The notes under the pieces were generated by a model. The model did no database searches. It saw nothing but the letters and a program-made list of their open reading frames with translations, and had not been told where the DNA came from. A stretch of DNA of 42,253 nt from Comamonadaceae bacterium CD01 (GTDB lineage: Bacteria > Pseudomonadota > Gammaproteobacteria > Burkholderiales > Burkholderiaceae_C): positions 1-42,253 of the forward strand of contig PGEI01000017.1 in assembly GCA_002894305.1 (NCBI GenBank), written 5' to 3'. The first letter of the stretch is position 1. Each line of letters opens with the position of its first letter. Below are positions 8,566 through 16,876 of the stretch, one piece after another. A program made the position numbers and the translations under genes.

Positions 8566-10583
8566 GCTCAACCATTCTCCACTTCACTCCGAAGGCAGAA
8601 CTCGGCCCCCAAGCGAACTTGGAGGCCTTTGTGCAGCTTTGCCGAGAGTCCGAAGTCCTCGGGGCCAAACGACAGTTTGAGCAAACATCGTGGGAGATTG
8701 GCCATCTCAAGGGGCACAACAAAACCCATCGCGCCATTTTCAGCACGATGGAGGCCGCTTCTAGCCGTTCTGACGAGCCGCTCTTACCGGAGCCGTTCCT
8801 GAGTTTCAGCAAGGCGGCCTTGGTGTATTTGCATGACCAGCGTCCGGTGGTCTCGCAGTCAGTCCGGGTCGCCGCGTTCCGCGTCCTGGAAGCAGCGCTT
8901 CGCGAGTCGAACAAGGGCTCCCGTCCCACCGCGGTGAACACCGAGGTCCTTGACCGCGCTGTCGAGCTGGCTCGGGAGAGCAATGGGCCAGGAGTTGCCT
9001 ACCGAGTCGCAGGGCAGCTGGTCCTCATCGCTGACTTGATGCGCGAGAAGGGCTTTATCTCAATGCGCCAGGCTTGGGTGCACGGCCTGAAAAAGCCTAG
9101 CGAGCTCGGCTCTCGAATCTCGAAGGAGGCGCTGGAGGCTCGCCAGAAGAAGTTGCCGTCGGCAGCGGCGCTTCGAGCCTTGGGCGGAATCTTCCAGCAG
9201 GCCACAAAACCACGTGACGTCCTGGTCACGAGCTACACGGCGCTCATGACCAGTGCTCCGGAGCGTATTAACGAGGTTCTTAGGCTGAAGCGAAACTGTT
9301 TTGTTCACGGAGCCGGTCGATTCGCTGGAAAGCTCGGGCTGAGATGGCCAGGGTCGAAGGGTGCGGAGGACACCACAAAGTGGTTTCCAACCGAGATGGC
9401 ACCGGTCGCTGAGCAAGCCGTCAAGACCTTGCTCAAATTGACGTCGCCTGCTCACGAACTGGTCAAGTGGTACACACGCAATCCCGGCAAGCTGTATCTG
9501 CATGAAGGTGCAGAACATCTGCGTGGTCGCGAAGTGCTCTCAAACGTAGATATCGGCCTTATCTTGTGGGGAAGAGATGACCCAAAGGTAAGGAATTCAG
9601 CGAATACCTGGGCCACGAAGACGTGCAAGCTGGAGCCCGTCCCCCTCGGTGGACGACGCGTCGGCTATCGCTTTGCAGATGTGGAGACAGCTGTGCTCTC
9701 CATGCTTCCTAAAACGTTCCCTTACGTGCCTGGCGCACCAGACTTGCGCCTTGAGGATGCATTGGGGGTAATCCGAATCAACGAGACGCATGACTCAAGG
9801 AGCACGCACCTGTGCATGTTTAAGTATGTCGCCTACGGAGACATTGCTCAGCCATTGGTACGCCACGACGGGCGTCCAAGCATCTTCGACGATTTCGACT
9901 ATCAGGAAGATGACGGTAGCCCAATCGAGTTGAACAGCCACAGCCTCCGGCACTACCTGAATATGCTGGCCCAGATGGGTGGCATGAGCAGCGCTGAAAT
10001 TGCACTGTTCTCGGGACGTAAAGATGTCTCGCAGAATCGAGCCTACGACCACATGACCTCTGACGAGGTGCAGGAGCCAATCAGTCGAGCGCTACAAGCG
10101 GGCATGAACGGCAATTTGGTCGCTCCTGAGCCCGCCAGAACCAGGCCGCTCATCCGCCGCAGCAACTTCCAACTCTCGGTCGGCACCGCCGCGCACACGA
10201 CGGAGTACGGCTGGTGCATGCACGACTTCGCCAGCGAGCCCTGCCAGTTGCATCGGGATTGCATCAACTGTGAGGAGCAGGTGTGCATCAAGGGCGAGGC
10301 GCACAAAGAGGCGAATCTGCGCAGTCTCAAAGCCGAGACGGAACTTCTGCTAACAGCCGCGAAGGAGGCCCTCAGCGAGGCGGAATACGGCGCCGATGCG
10401 TGGGTGGCACACCAGACCCAAACATTGGAGCGTGTGGAAGCTCTCCTGAAGATTCTCGAGGACCCTCAAGTGGCTTCGGGCGCTCGCGTGCGCGTGGACT
10501 TTACCGGAGCGGCTCTCATCACCGATGCCCATGTTCGCCCCATCAAATTCATTCGGTCCCGCGACCGGAAGACAGTGAAATGA
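8562..10583 (+). CDS. tyrosine recombinase 3 (GinC-like integrase)
   Basis: 673-aa recombinase. GTG 8562 overlaps the previous stop as GTGA and follows a GGGAGGGG ribosome-binding site. The catalytic residues are recognisable: Arg235 in APERINEV, His460 and Arg463 in HSLRH, and Tyr495 in RAYDHM. The insert between the first arginine and the HxxR box is much longer than in lambda-type integrases. A C-terminal extension has cysteines at 552, 561, 567, 570 and 575, plus histidines, resembling the finger of the second recombinase, then a helical tail. The size and position suit the third integrase of GInt elements and broadly recall TnpB of Tn554. The gene runs into the next one by ATGA. Confidence 0.84.
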   Translation: MSSTILHFTPKAELGPQANLEAFVQLCRESEVLGAKRQFEQTSWEIGHLKGHNKTHRAIFSTMEAASSRSDEPLLPEPFLSFSKAALVYLHDQRPVVSQSVRVAAFRVLEAALRESNKGSRPTAVNTEVLDRAVELARESNGPGVAYRVAGQLVLIADLMREKGFISMRQAWVHGLKKPSELGSRISKEALEARQKKLPSAAALRALGGIFQQATKPRDVLVTSYTALMTSAPERINEVLRLKRNCFVHGAGRFAGKLGLRWPGSKGAEDTTKWFPTEMAPVAEQAVKTLLKLTSPAHELVKWYTRNPGKLYLHEGAEHLRGREVLSNVDIGLILWGRDDPKVRNSANTWATKTCKLEPVPLGGRRVGYRFADVETAVLSMLPKTFPYVPGAPDLRLEDALGVIRINETHDSRSTHLCMFKYVAYGDIAQPLVRHDGRPSIFDDFDYQEDDGSPIELNSHSLRHYLNMLAQMGGMSSAEIALFSGRKDVSQNRAYDHMTSDEVQEPISRALQAGMNGNLVAPEPARTRPLIRRSNFQLSVGTAAHTTEYGWCMHDFASEPCQLHRDCINCEEQVCIKGEAHKEANLRSLKAETELLLTAAKEALSEAEYGADAWVAHQTQTLERVEALLKILEDPQVASGARVRVDFTGAALITDAHVRPIKFIRSRDRKTVK

Positions 10584-11014
10584 AGAAGACACGCGCACCA
10601 GACCTGACCTCCGAACGTATCGAGCTAATCCTGGCCACCATCGACGGTTGGAAGGGGAAGCTGACGTGGGCCTTGCTCATTGAAGCGGTAGAGAAGGCTA
10701 CCGGTATCGTCTATTCACGCTTCACGCTGTTCGAGTACCCAGACATCGCCAATGCGTACACGTTGAAGAAGGAGGCATTGCGCGGCACTTTCAAAGGCGA
10801 GCCATCGCTCCCGAGAGACGAGAAGGTTCGAGCAGCGCTTGAGCAAGTGGAGCGCCTGCAGGCGACCGTCGACCGTCTGAAGAACGAGAACATGTTGCTC
10901 AAAGAGCAGTTCGTCACTTGGGCAAACAACGCCGAGCGCAAAGGGGTCACGATGATGATGCTCAATGCGCCGCTTCCTCGGCCACCACGTGAGCGCACCA
11001 AGGGAGAGGACTGA
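10580..11014 (+). CDS. small coiled-coil protein of the recombinase operon (GinD candidate)
   Basis: 144-aa basic protein with no cysteines. Residues 10-65 are predicted helical, consistent with a winged-helix or HTH-like fold, and residues 80-111 form a leucine-zipper-like coiled coil (EQVERLQATVDRLKNENMLL). ATG 10580 overlaps the third recombinase stop as ATGA. By position, directly after the third integrase, it is the natural equivalent of GinD, the small helical protein essential for GInt movement, and it also recalls TnpC of Tn554. Assignment is uncertain because a second small protein follows. It probably acts as a DNA-bending or recombinase-bridging accessory factor; this is inference. 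Confidence 0.7.
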   Translation: MKKTRAPDLTSERIELILATIDGWKGKLTWALLIEAVEKATGIVYSRFTLFEYPDIANAYTLKKEALRGTFKGEPSLPRDEKVRAALEQVERLQATVDRLKNENMLLKEQFVTWANNAERKGVTMMMLNAPLPRPPRERTKGED

Positions 11015-11448
11015 TGGCCAATGGTCAGCAAATCGCCGAAGAGAACGTCCGGCGATTCACCGTCTGGTCGCAGTCCAAAACGGACGACGACTTCAGAAAC
11101 ATGGTCTCCCGCGGCAAGCTGTCGCGCACGGAGATTGCTGCCGAGTGCGGCTTCGCCAAATCCGCTCTGTCGCAGAACCCCCGCATCCAACAAGCACTCA
11201 GCACGTTGGAGGCGGGCCTGCGCGAGCGCGGTGTGCTGCCGGCCGTGGACGTGAGCGACGAGGCGACTGCTTCGCCCGTGGTCCGCTCCCCAGACGCCGC
11301 TAGGCTCGCGAGAGACGCAGAGCGCCTGTCACGCCTGGAGCAGGAGAACGCGAGTCTGAAAGCTGAGAATGCAGAGCTCAAGCGCGTGCTGGGCCGCTAC
11401 ACGGTGCTTCAGGAGGCTTTGGCTGAGACCGGGAGACTTCCCCGTTGA
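11014..11448 (+). CDS. small HTH plus coiled-coil protein of the recombinase operon
   Basis: 144-aa protein with two visible parts. Residues 34-60 read as a helix-turn-helix (KLSRTEIAAECGFAKSAL), and residues 98-130 form a heptad-rich coiled coil (LSRLEQENASLKAENAEL) suited to dimerisation. An acidic, Pro/Ser-rich linker joins them. ATG 11014 overlaps the previous stop as TGATG. It could be the true GinD equivalent, with the preceding gene an addition, or a repressor of the operon acting at the inverted repeat 5750-5782. Its stop overlaps the helicase start, tying the helicase to the recombination genes. Confidence 0.72.
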   Translation: MANGQQIAEENVRRFTVWSQSKTDDDFRNMVSRGKLSRTEIAAECGFAKSALSQNPRIQQALSTLEAGLRERGVLPAVDVSDEATASPVVRSPDAARLARDAERLSRLEQENASLKAENAELKRVLGRYTVLQEALAETGRLPR

Positions 11449-13658
11449 ACGGCGAGGCTGCACTCACCCTGCGCGTCACGGGCGTGCGCTCCCAGAACCC
11501 TCGTGGGTTTGGTGGCGCCATCTTCACCGGAGTGCCCATTGACCCGATGGGCACGGTGCTAGACGCGTGCACGTACATTGTCGTGAAGGCCAACCGCGCA
11601 ACGCTGGGAGCGACCCAGGTCGAGCGGGGGCAGTGGTGGTCTGTGCGTGGCCCGATTGTCGAACGGCGTTCAGTGGTTGATGGCTACCAGGTCCTGGAGC
11701 AACAGGTCGACGCCGAGGCCGCCCACCTCGCCATGCCTTCTGGCGAGCACATCGTGTCCTACATCGCCGGCAACGCTGCGTTCGAGGGCTTGGGTAGTGT
11801 CAAGGCGCGGCGGCTCTGGGAGCGGTTCGGTGAGCGGCTCTATGGGCTGCTGGACACCGGCGATGCGAGCACCCTCGCGGAGGTGCTCACTCCTGACATC
11901 TCGCAGCGCCTTGTAGAAGCTTGGGCGCAGCAGGGCCACTCCCGAGTGCTTCAGTGGCTGCAGGCCCAAGGCTTCGACGTTCGACTGGGCCGCAAGGTCA
12001 TTCGCTTCTTCGGAGCGGACGCCCAAACGCGCATCGAGGAGGACCCGTATCGCCTTCTCTCCTTTGAGGGCCAGTGGGCAGCGGTGGACCGCATGGCACG
12101 CGAGCGCTTCGGAGTGGCCCTAACGGACCCAAGGAGGGTGCGCGGTGCTGTCGAGGAGGCTTGCTATCGCATCTTCGCGAGCGGCCACACGGCCATGGTG
12201 TCGGCAGACCTCAGTGACGCTGTGGTGCCTCTCCTGGGCAAGCCGCCGGCAGGCATCCGCTGGCGAGACCAGCTCGCTACGGCAATCACTGCCGCGGTGA
12301 GCAACGGGAGCGTGGTCCAGACCTCGCATGGCCTGCAGCCGCTCGGCGCCTTGGTCATGGAGCGGCAGGTCGCACAGGCTATCCAGCAGCGGCTGAAGGA
12401 CGGCGACATCGAGTTGCTTACGCCGGACGAGGTCGAGCGTTCCATCGAGCAGGGCGAGGCCGAAGCAGGAATCGAGCTCAATCCAGAGCAGTGCAATGCC
12501 GTTCGCCTGGCTGCCCGACATGCCTTCGTGAGCATCACGGGCGGCGCCGGCGTGGGGAAGACCACGGTGCTGCGCGCGCTCTACCGCATCTACGACGCCA
12601 CCGGCACCAAGGTGCTGCAGGTCGCGCTTGCAGGCCGAGCGGCCAAGCGGATGCAGGAGGCGACGGGCCGGCCGGCGCTGACCATCGCCAGCTTCCTGAA
12701 GAGCGTCACTGAGGCAACGTTCGAGGGGCCGACTGTTCTGGTGCTGGACGAGGCCAGTATGGTCGACGTCATCTCGATGAGCCGCCTGTGCCAAGTGCTG
12801 CCGCAACACGTCCGCCTAGTCCTCGTTGGCGACCCGCACCAGCTCATGCCCGTCGGCCCTGGCTTGGTCCTGCATTGCCTCACGGGCCAGCCCAAGGTGC
12901 CGGGAGTCGAGCTGCTAACGGTCAAGCGCTATGGCGGCGACATCGCGAAGGCCGCAGCGGACATCCGCGCTGGCCGCTGGCCAGCCCTCAGCGATGACGA
13001 AACCGCGCCCATCGCGTTCTTGCCGTGCGAGGAGCGCCTGATGGCCGACCTGGTCGTCGACCTGTACGCGTTGGACCCGCAGAACACACAAATCCTGGCT
13101 CCGCTGCGGAACGGACGGCCTGGCACGAAGAACCTCAACTCGCGCTGCCAAGCGCGATTCACTAAGTGCAATGCGTCGGTCACGCGATGGAACATCGAGT
13201 TCAGCCAGGCCGAGCACTGCGGCCTTAATTTGGGCGACGTGGTGCTGTGCACTCGCAACCTATGGGACAAGGGCCTGCAGAACGGCTCACTTGGGCGCGT
13301 TGTAGAGGTCGAACCGGCGCCGACACAGTTGCCCACTGAGGATGACCCGGTCGTCGCCTGGGTGGAGTGGGACGATGGCATGCGCCGTGCGCTCACACCA
13401 GACATGCTGGAGAACATCGAGCTGGGCTACGCCGTGACCGTGCACAAAGCCCAGGGCTCGCAGTGGCCACGTATCATCGTGCCGCTGACAGGCTCGCGCC
13501 TGCTTGACCGCACGCTGGTGTACACCGCGGTGACCCGGGCGCAGCGGCAGGTCATTCTGGTGGGCGACGAGGAGGCAGCACGACTTGCAGTCATCAAAAC
13601 GCCCCGATTCGTCGAGCGACGTGTGGCGCTTGATTTGGCTTTGAACCGCCTTCTCTGA
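11445..13658 (+). CDS. RecD2-like SF1 DNA helicase
   Basis: 737-aa helicase. N-terminal residues 8-75 look like an OB-like domain, about 100-200 like helix-hairpin-helix modules (GLGSVKARRLWERFG), and the motor follows. Walker A is GGAGVGKTT with Lys372, Walker B VLDEAS at 434-439, motif III GDPHQLMPVGPG, and motifs V/VI VTVHKAQGSQW (about 664-674) and VYTAVTRAQRQ. This is the RecD2 arrangement, a 5'-3' translocase, without RecBC. TTG 11445 overlaps the previous stop as TTGA, so it belongs to the recombinase operon. It could process DNA ends or stalled forks during island movement, or help defence. No terminator is obvious after it. Confidence 0.86.
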   Translation: MNGEAALTLRVTGVRSQNPRGFGGAIFTGVPIDPMGTVLDACTYIVVKANRATLGATQVERGQWWSVRGPIVERRSVVDGYQVLEQQVDAEAAHLAMPSGEHIVSYIAGNAAFEGLGSVKARRLWERFGERLYGLLDTGDASTLAEVLTPDISQRLVEAWAQQGHSRVLQWLQAQGFDVRLGRKVIRFFGADAQTRIEEDPYRLLSFEGQWAAVDRMARERFGVALTDPRRVRGAVEEACYRIFASGHTAMVSADLSDAVVPLLGKPPAGIRWRDQLATAITAAVSNGSVVQTSHGLQPLGALVMERQVAQAIQQRLKDGDIELLTPDEVERSIEQGEAEAGIELNPEQCNAVRLAARHAFVSITGGAGVGKTTVLRALYRIYDATGTKVLQVALAGRAAKRMQEATGRPALTIASFLKSVTEATFEGPTVLVLDEASMVDVISMSRLCQVLPQHVRLVLVGDPHQLMPVGPGLVLHCLTGQPKVPGVELLTVKRYGGDIAKAAADIRAGRWPALSDDETAPIAFLPCEERLMADLVVDLYALDPQNTQILAPLRNGRPGTKNLNSRCQARFTKCNASVTRWNIEFSQAEHCGLNLGDVVLCTRNLWDKGLQNGSLGRVVEVEPAPTQLPTEDDPVVAWVEWDDGMRRALTPDMLENIELGYAVTVHKAQGSQWPRIIVPLTGSRLLDRTLVYTAVTRAQRQVILVGDEEAARLAVIKTPRFVERRVALDLALNRLL

Positions 13659-13680
13659 GGCTCAGAAACTTGAGCGGAGC

Positions 13681-13878
13681 CGAAAGGCACCCAATAACTG
13701 TGGGGTTTGGCACGGCTACTCGGCGTATCAGCCCCATAACTTGGTCAGGGTGCTGACCATCTTCAAGGTCGCCTACAACTACTGCCTGCCTGACGCGAAA
13801 GGACAAACCCCAGCGATAAAGCTGGGGCTGGCGAAGGGCGTGTTGGCCCTGGAAGACATTCTGTATTTTCAAGGCTAG
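13681..13878 (+). pseudogene. transposase C-terminal remnant
   Basis: An open frame from about 13681 to the TAG at 13876-13878 has no start codon or upstream domain. It encodes a segment with YNYCLPDAKG and QTPAIKLGLAKG, the style of ending seen in DDE transposases of insertion sequences (YNxxxP...TPAxxLGLA). It begins about 20 bp after the helicase stop in another frame. It most likely marks an old insertion sequence lost by deletion; the IS family cannot be named from this piece alone. Confidence 0.5.
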
Positions 13879-14020
13879 TCCAGGTCGTCAGTTTGAATCG
13901 CGCCTGATACATCCAGCAACTTTGCCTGTCTTACCTGAGTAGCCACATTGTGCGCCAGATAAACGGCCGCGCTAGACGACCACGCGCGCGCAGGAGCTGA
14001 CATGGCGGCTTGGCGCCGAT

Positions 14021-14049
14021 TTGAGGATAATCTGGGTTTTAGCTATACT
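14021..14049 (+). promoter_or_regulatory. promoter of the methyltransferase gene
   Basis: TTGAGG (14021-14026), a 17-bp spacer, and TATACT (14044-14049) make a good sigma-70 promoter. The expected start of transcription near 14056 lies only about 10 bases before ATG 14066 and inside the AGAAGGAG ribosome-binding site, so the mRNA would be almost leaderless. Confidence 0.65.
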
Positions 14050-14065
14050 CCCAGAAGGAGCCGAA

Positions 14066-16870
14066 ATGTCCACATCCAAACCGCAAACCCAAGCCCAGCT
14101 ATCTGCCTTCCCCACAACTGACGACACGCCAGCGGCGGCTGTCTATCTCGAGCATCCGCTCCATCTAGAGGAAGTGGGGGTGGCGCTTGCTCGCCTGAAG
14201 TCTCAGGAATGGGGGTTCACTGATGACGACACCCGATTTCTTGGCCACGACTTGCACCCCTACCCGGCCAAGTTCATCCCTCAACTCCCGGGAACGCTCA
14301 TCTCGCTACTGAGTTCGCGGGGCGAGCTGGTCTTTGACCCGTTCGGGGGCAGCGGCACTACTGCCCTTGAGGCAATTCGCCTTGGCCGTCGCGCGGTTAG
14401 CGTTGACGCAAACCCAGTTGCCGCACTTATTGGGCAGGTCAAGACGGCCCGAGTGTCCGCAGAAGCAACATCGGAGCTGCACCTGCTTCACGGCGCGCTG
14501 AGGGCGTTGCTGGAATCCTTGCCGAAAGACGCGGCTGAGCTTGTCGACCTGTATGGGGGCTTTGCGCCCAAGATTGCAAATCGGGAGAAGTGGTTCGCAG
14601 ATTCGGCCTTCGGCGAGCTCGCCCACATTAAGTTTCGAATTAGCAAACTCAATGACGACACCGCCCGCAAGATTGCCACGTTGGCCTTGTCGCGGACGGT
14701 ACTCTCCGCTTCGTTCCAAGATTCGGAGACGCGCTACAAGAGTGTTCCTCGCCCGGTCCCTGTTGGAGAGGCTACCAAGCGGTACGTGAGGGAGTTCGAA
14801 TCGGTGATGAAGTCGGTGGCGCGCAACGCAGCAGCCACCCGATACGGGGTCTCGCGGTTCGTAACTGGCGATGTCCGAAGTCTCTCGCCTGAAGACATTC
14901 AAGACGGTTCAGTTGACCTGATAGTCACTTCTCCGCCCTACGGCAACGCGACTGACTACCACCTCTACCACCGCTTTCGCCTGCTGTGGCTCGGACATGA
15001 CCCGATTGCACTCGGAAAGGTGGAAATCGGCTCGCATCTGAGGCATCAGCGCGAGGCCAGTGGCTTCGAGAGCTACTTCACCGACATGCGTCGAGCTCTG
15101 GACGGAATGGGACGTGTGCTCAAGCCGGGGCGATTCGCGGTGCTTGTGATTGGCGACTCGGTCTACGAGGGCGAAAAATACGCCACGGCTGACCTACTGG
15201 CAGAAAAGGCGGCCGAGCATGGATTCGACACAGCGCAGGTCATTGAGCGCCCTGTTCACAAGACCAAGCGCTCATTTACCCCAGCCGGCCGCCGTGCGGC
15301 AACCGAGAGCCTGTTGGTGCTTCGCAAAGCTGAGCGAAGGGTGCTGATTACCCTTGAGGGCCCGCCTTACAAGCCCTGGCCATACGAGCAAGAGCTTCGC
15401 AAGCGGGAAACTGGCGAAATCAAGCGAGGGCCGGCAACACCAGACGGGCATTCTGTGCAGAAGAGCGCGAGTGTTCGTGACTTGATGCGCTGCCGCTCGC
15501 TTGTGTTCACCCATCAGATTCTGTACCCAGGCGGACACAGAGAGCCTACGTGGCAGGCCATTCTTGAGAATGGCATGGCGGCCAATCCCAGCGCGCGCAA
15601 AGACCCGAAATACGTCACCCACGGCATTCACCCTTATAAGGGGAAGTTCTACCCGCAGCTAGCGAAGGGGCTCATTAATCAACTGGAGCTGCCTCACGGT
15701 GCCTGCATCCTGGACCCCTTCTGTGGCAGTGGCACTACCTTGCTTGAAGGCTACCTGAACGGCTACACGACGTTTGGATGCGACCTGCACCCACTTGCTG
15801 CGCAAATTGCTCGGGCTAAGACTGCCGTGCTGGATGTTGACCCCGACGTGCTGACGGAAGTGGTGGCATCAGTGGTGGCGACGATTGACTCGGCTCCTCA
15901 AGAGCTCCCCGCAACGCTCGACCAATTCAAGCAAGACAGCCTTGAAGAAATTGGCCGGTGGTTCGCGGAGCCCGTTGCGCGCAAGTTGAACTGGCTCCTG
16001 CGCGTAATTCGTGCTGGCAGTAACGGACCGGCGCGCGACTTCTTGGAAGTCGTGCTCAGCAGCATCATTCGAGACGTTTCACAGCAAGAGCCCACAGACC
16101 TTCGTATCCGCTACCGGAAAGAGCTCCTGACCGATGCAGAAGTCTTCAGTCTGTTCAAGGAGCAGCTCACGCTTCAGTTCGAACGCATCGAAAAGTTCTG
16201 GAAGATTAGGGGCTACGCGCCGAACCCATTCTTCGGCTCAACGGTTGTCAATGGCGACAATCGAGCCGCATCTACATACGATGCGTTAGGCATCGCCGAT
16301 GAGTCAATTGACCTCGTTCTGACAAGCCCACCGTATGCGATGGCCTTGCCTTACATCGACACGGACAGGCTATCGCTGCTTACCTTGTTTGGCTTGGCTG
16401 GCAGTGACAGGCGCCCTATAGAACAAGCGCTTATTGGCAGCCGAGAGGTCACCGCGACAAACAAGCGCGAACTTGAGGCCGAATTCTCGCGTGACGACGG
16501 GCTACCCGTGGAATGCCTGAAGTTCGTGAGGTCAATTCACAAGGCACTTGAAAGCTCGCCGGACTCGGGTTTTCGCAAACAGAATATGCCCGCGTTGACG
16601 CATCGGTTCCTGAAAGACATGAACGAGGTGTTCCGGCAGCTCTATCGTGTCTGCAAGAAGGGGGCTGAAGTGATGGTCGTCATCGGGGACAGCAAGATGA
16701 CCATTGATGGCAAAGACATTCGCATTCCGTCCACAGACTTGGTGGAAGTCATTGGCAAGGCCCGTGGATTTACTTCCGTTGAGCGAATCGACATCGCTGT
16801 CACCACAGAGAACTTGGTTCACATCAAGAACGCCATCACGGAGAACGTCGTCTTGCGCTTCAGGAAGTGA
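14066..16870 (+). CDS. fused double DNA methyltransferase (TSPPY type)
   Basis: 934-aa protein made of two tandem methyltransferase halves. Half one has HPYPAKFIPQL, SAM motif DPFGGSGTT from Asp91 and catalytic TSPPY at 288-292. Half two has the parallel HPYKGKFYPQL, DPFCGSGTT from Asp550 and TSPPY at 753-757. TSPPY is typical of N4-cytosine amino-methyltransferases; adenine N6 activity cannot be excluded. In both halves the SAM motif precedes the catalytic motif, and about 180-200 residues lie between them. ATG 14066 is chosen over an upstream in-frame start because AGAAGGAG lies 5 nt before it. It converges on the PLD nuclease gene with 6 bp between stops. Two activities in one chain suit an asymmetric recognition site. 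Confidence 0.87.
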   Translation: MSTSKPQTQAQLSAFPTTDDTPAAAVYLEHPLHLEEVGVALARLKSQEWGFTDDDTRFLGHDLHPYPAKFIPQLPGTLISLLSSRGELVFDPFGGSGTTALEAIRLGRRAVSVDANPVAALIGQVKTARVSAEATSELHLLHGALRALLESLPKDAAELVDLYGGFAPKIANREKWFADSAFGELAHIKFRISKLNDDTARKIATLALSRTVLSASFQDSETRYKSVPRPVPVGEATKRYVREFESVMKSVARNAAATRYGVSRFVTGDVRSLSPEDIQDGSVDLIVTSPPYGNATDYHLYHRFRLLWLGHDPIALGKVEIGSHLRHQREASGFESYFTDMRRALDGMGRVLKPGRFAVLVIGDSVYEGEKYATADLLAEKAAEHGFDTAQVIERPVHKTKRSFTPAGRRAATESLLVLRKAERRVLITLEGPPYKPWPYEQELRKRETGEIKRGPATPDGHSVQKSASVRDLMRCRSLVFTHQILYPGGHREPTWQAILENGMAANPSARKDPKYVTHGIHPYKGKFYPQLAKGLINQLELPHGACILDPFCGSGTTLLEGYLNGYTTFGCDLHPLAAQIARAKTAVLDVDPDVLTEVVASVVATIDSAPQELPATLDQFKQDSLEEIGRWFAEPVARKLNWLLRVIRAGSNGPARDFLEVVLSSIIRDVSQQEPTDLRIRYRKELLTDAEVFSLFKEQLTLQFERIEKFWKIRGYAPNPFFGSTVVNGDNRAASTYDALGIADESIDLVLTSPPYAMALPYIDTDRLSLLTLFGLAGSDRRPIEQALIGSREVTATNKRELEAEFSRDDGLPVECLKFVRSIHKALESSPDSGFRKQNMPALTHRFLKDMNEVFRQLYRVCKKGAEVMVVIGDSKMTIDGKDIRIPSTDLVEVIGKARGFTSVERIDIAVTTENLVHIKNAITENVVLRFRK

Positions 16871-16876
16871 AATGCG

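Noticed and set aside
5796-10583. RIT element (recombinase in trio)
   Set aside because: RIT recombinases are, from memory, all about 300-420 aa and the element carries no cargo. Here sizes are 416, 511 and 673 aa, followed by small helical proteins and cargo, which fits GInt better.
5796-11448. Tn554-type transposon (TnpA, TnpB, TnpC)
   Set aside because: The layout is similar, but there are three recombinases instead of two. A distant relation remains possible.
13659-14020. Intact insertion sequence
   Set aside because: Only a transposase tail is present, with no start, no full domain and no terminal inverted repeats seen.
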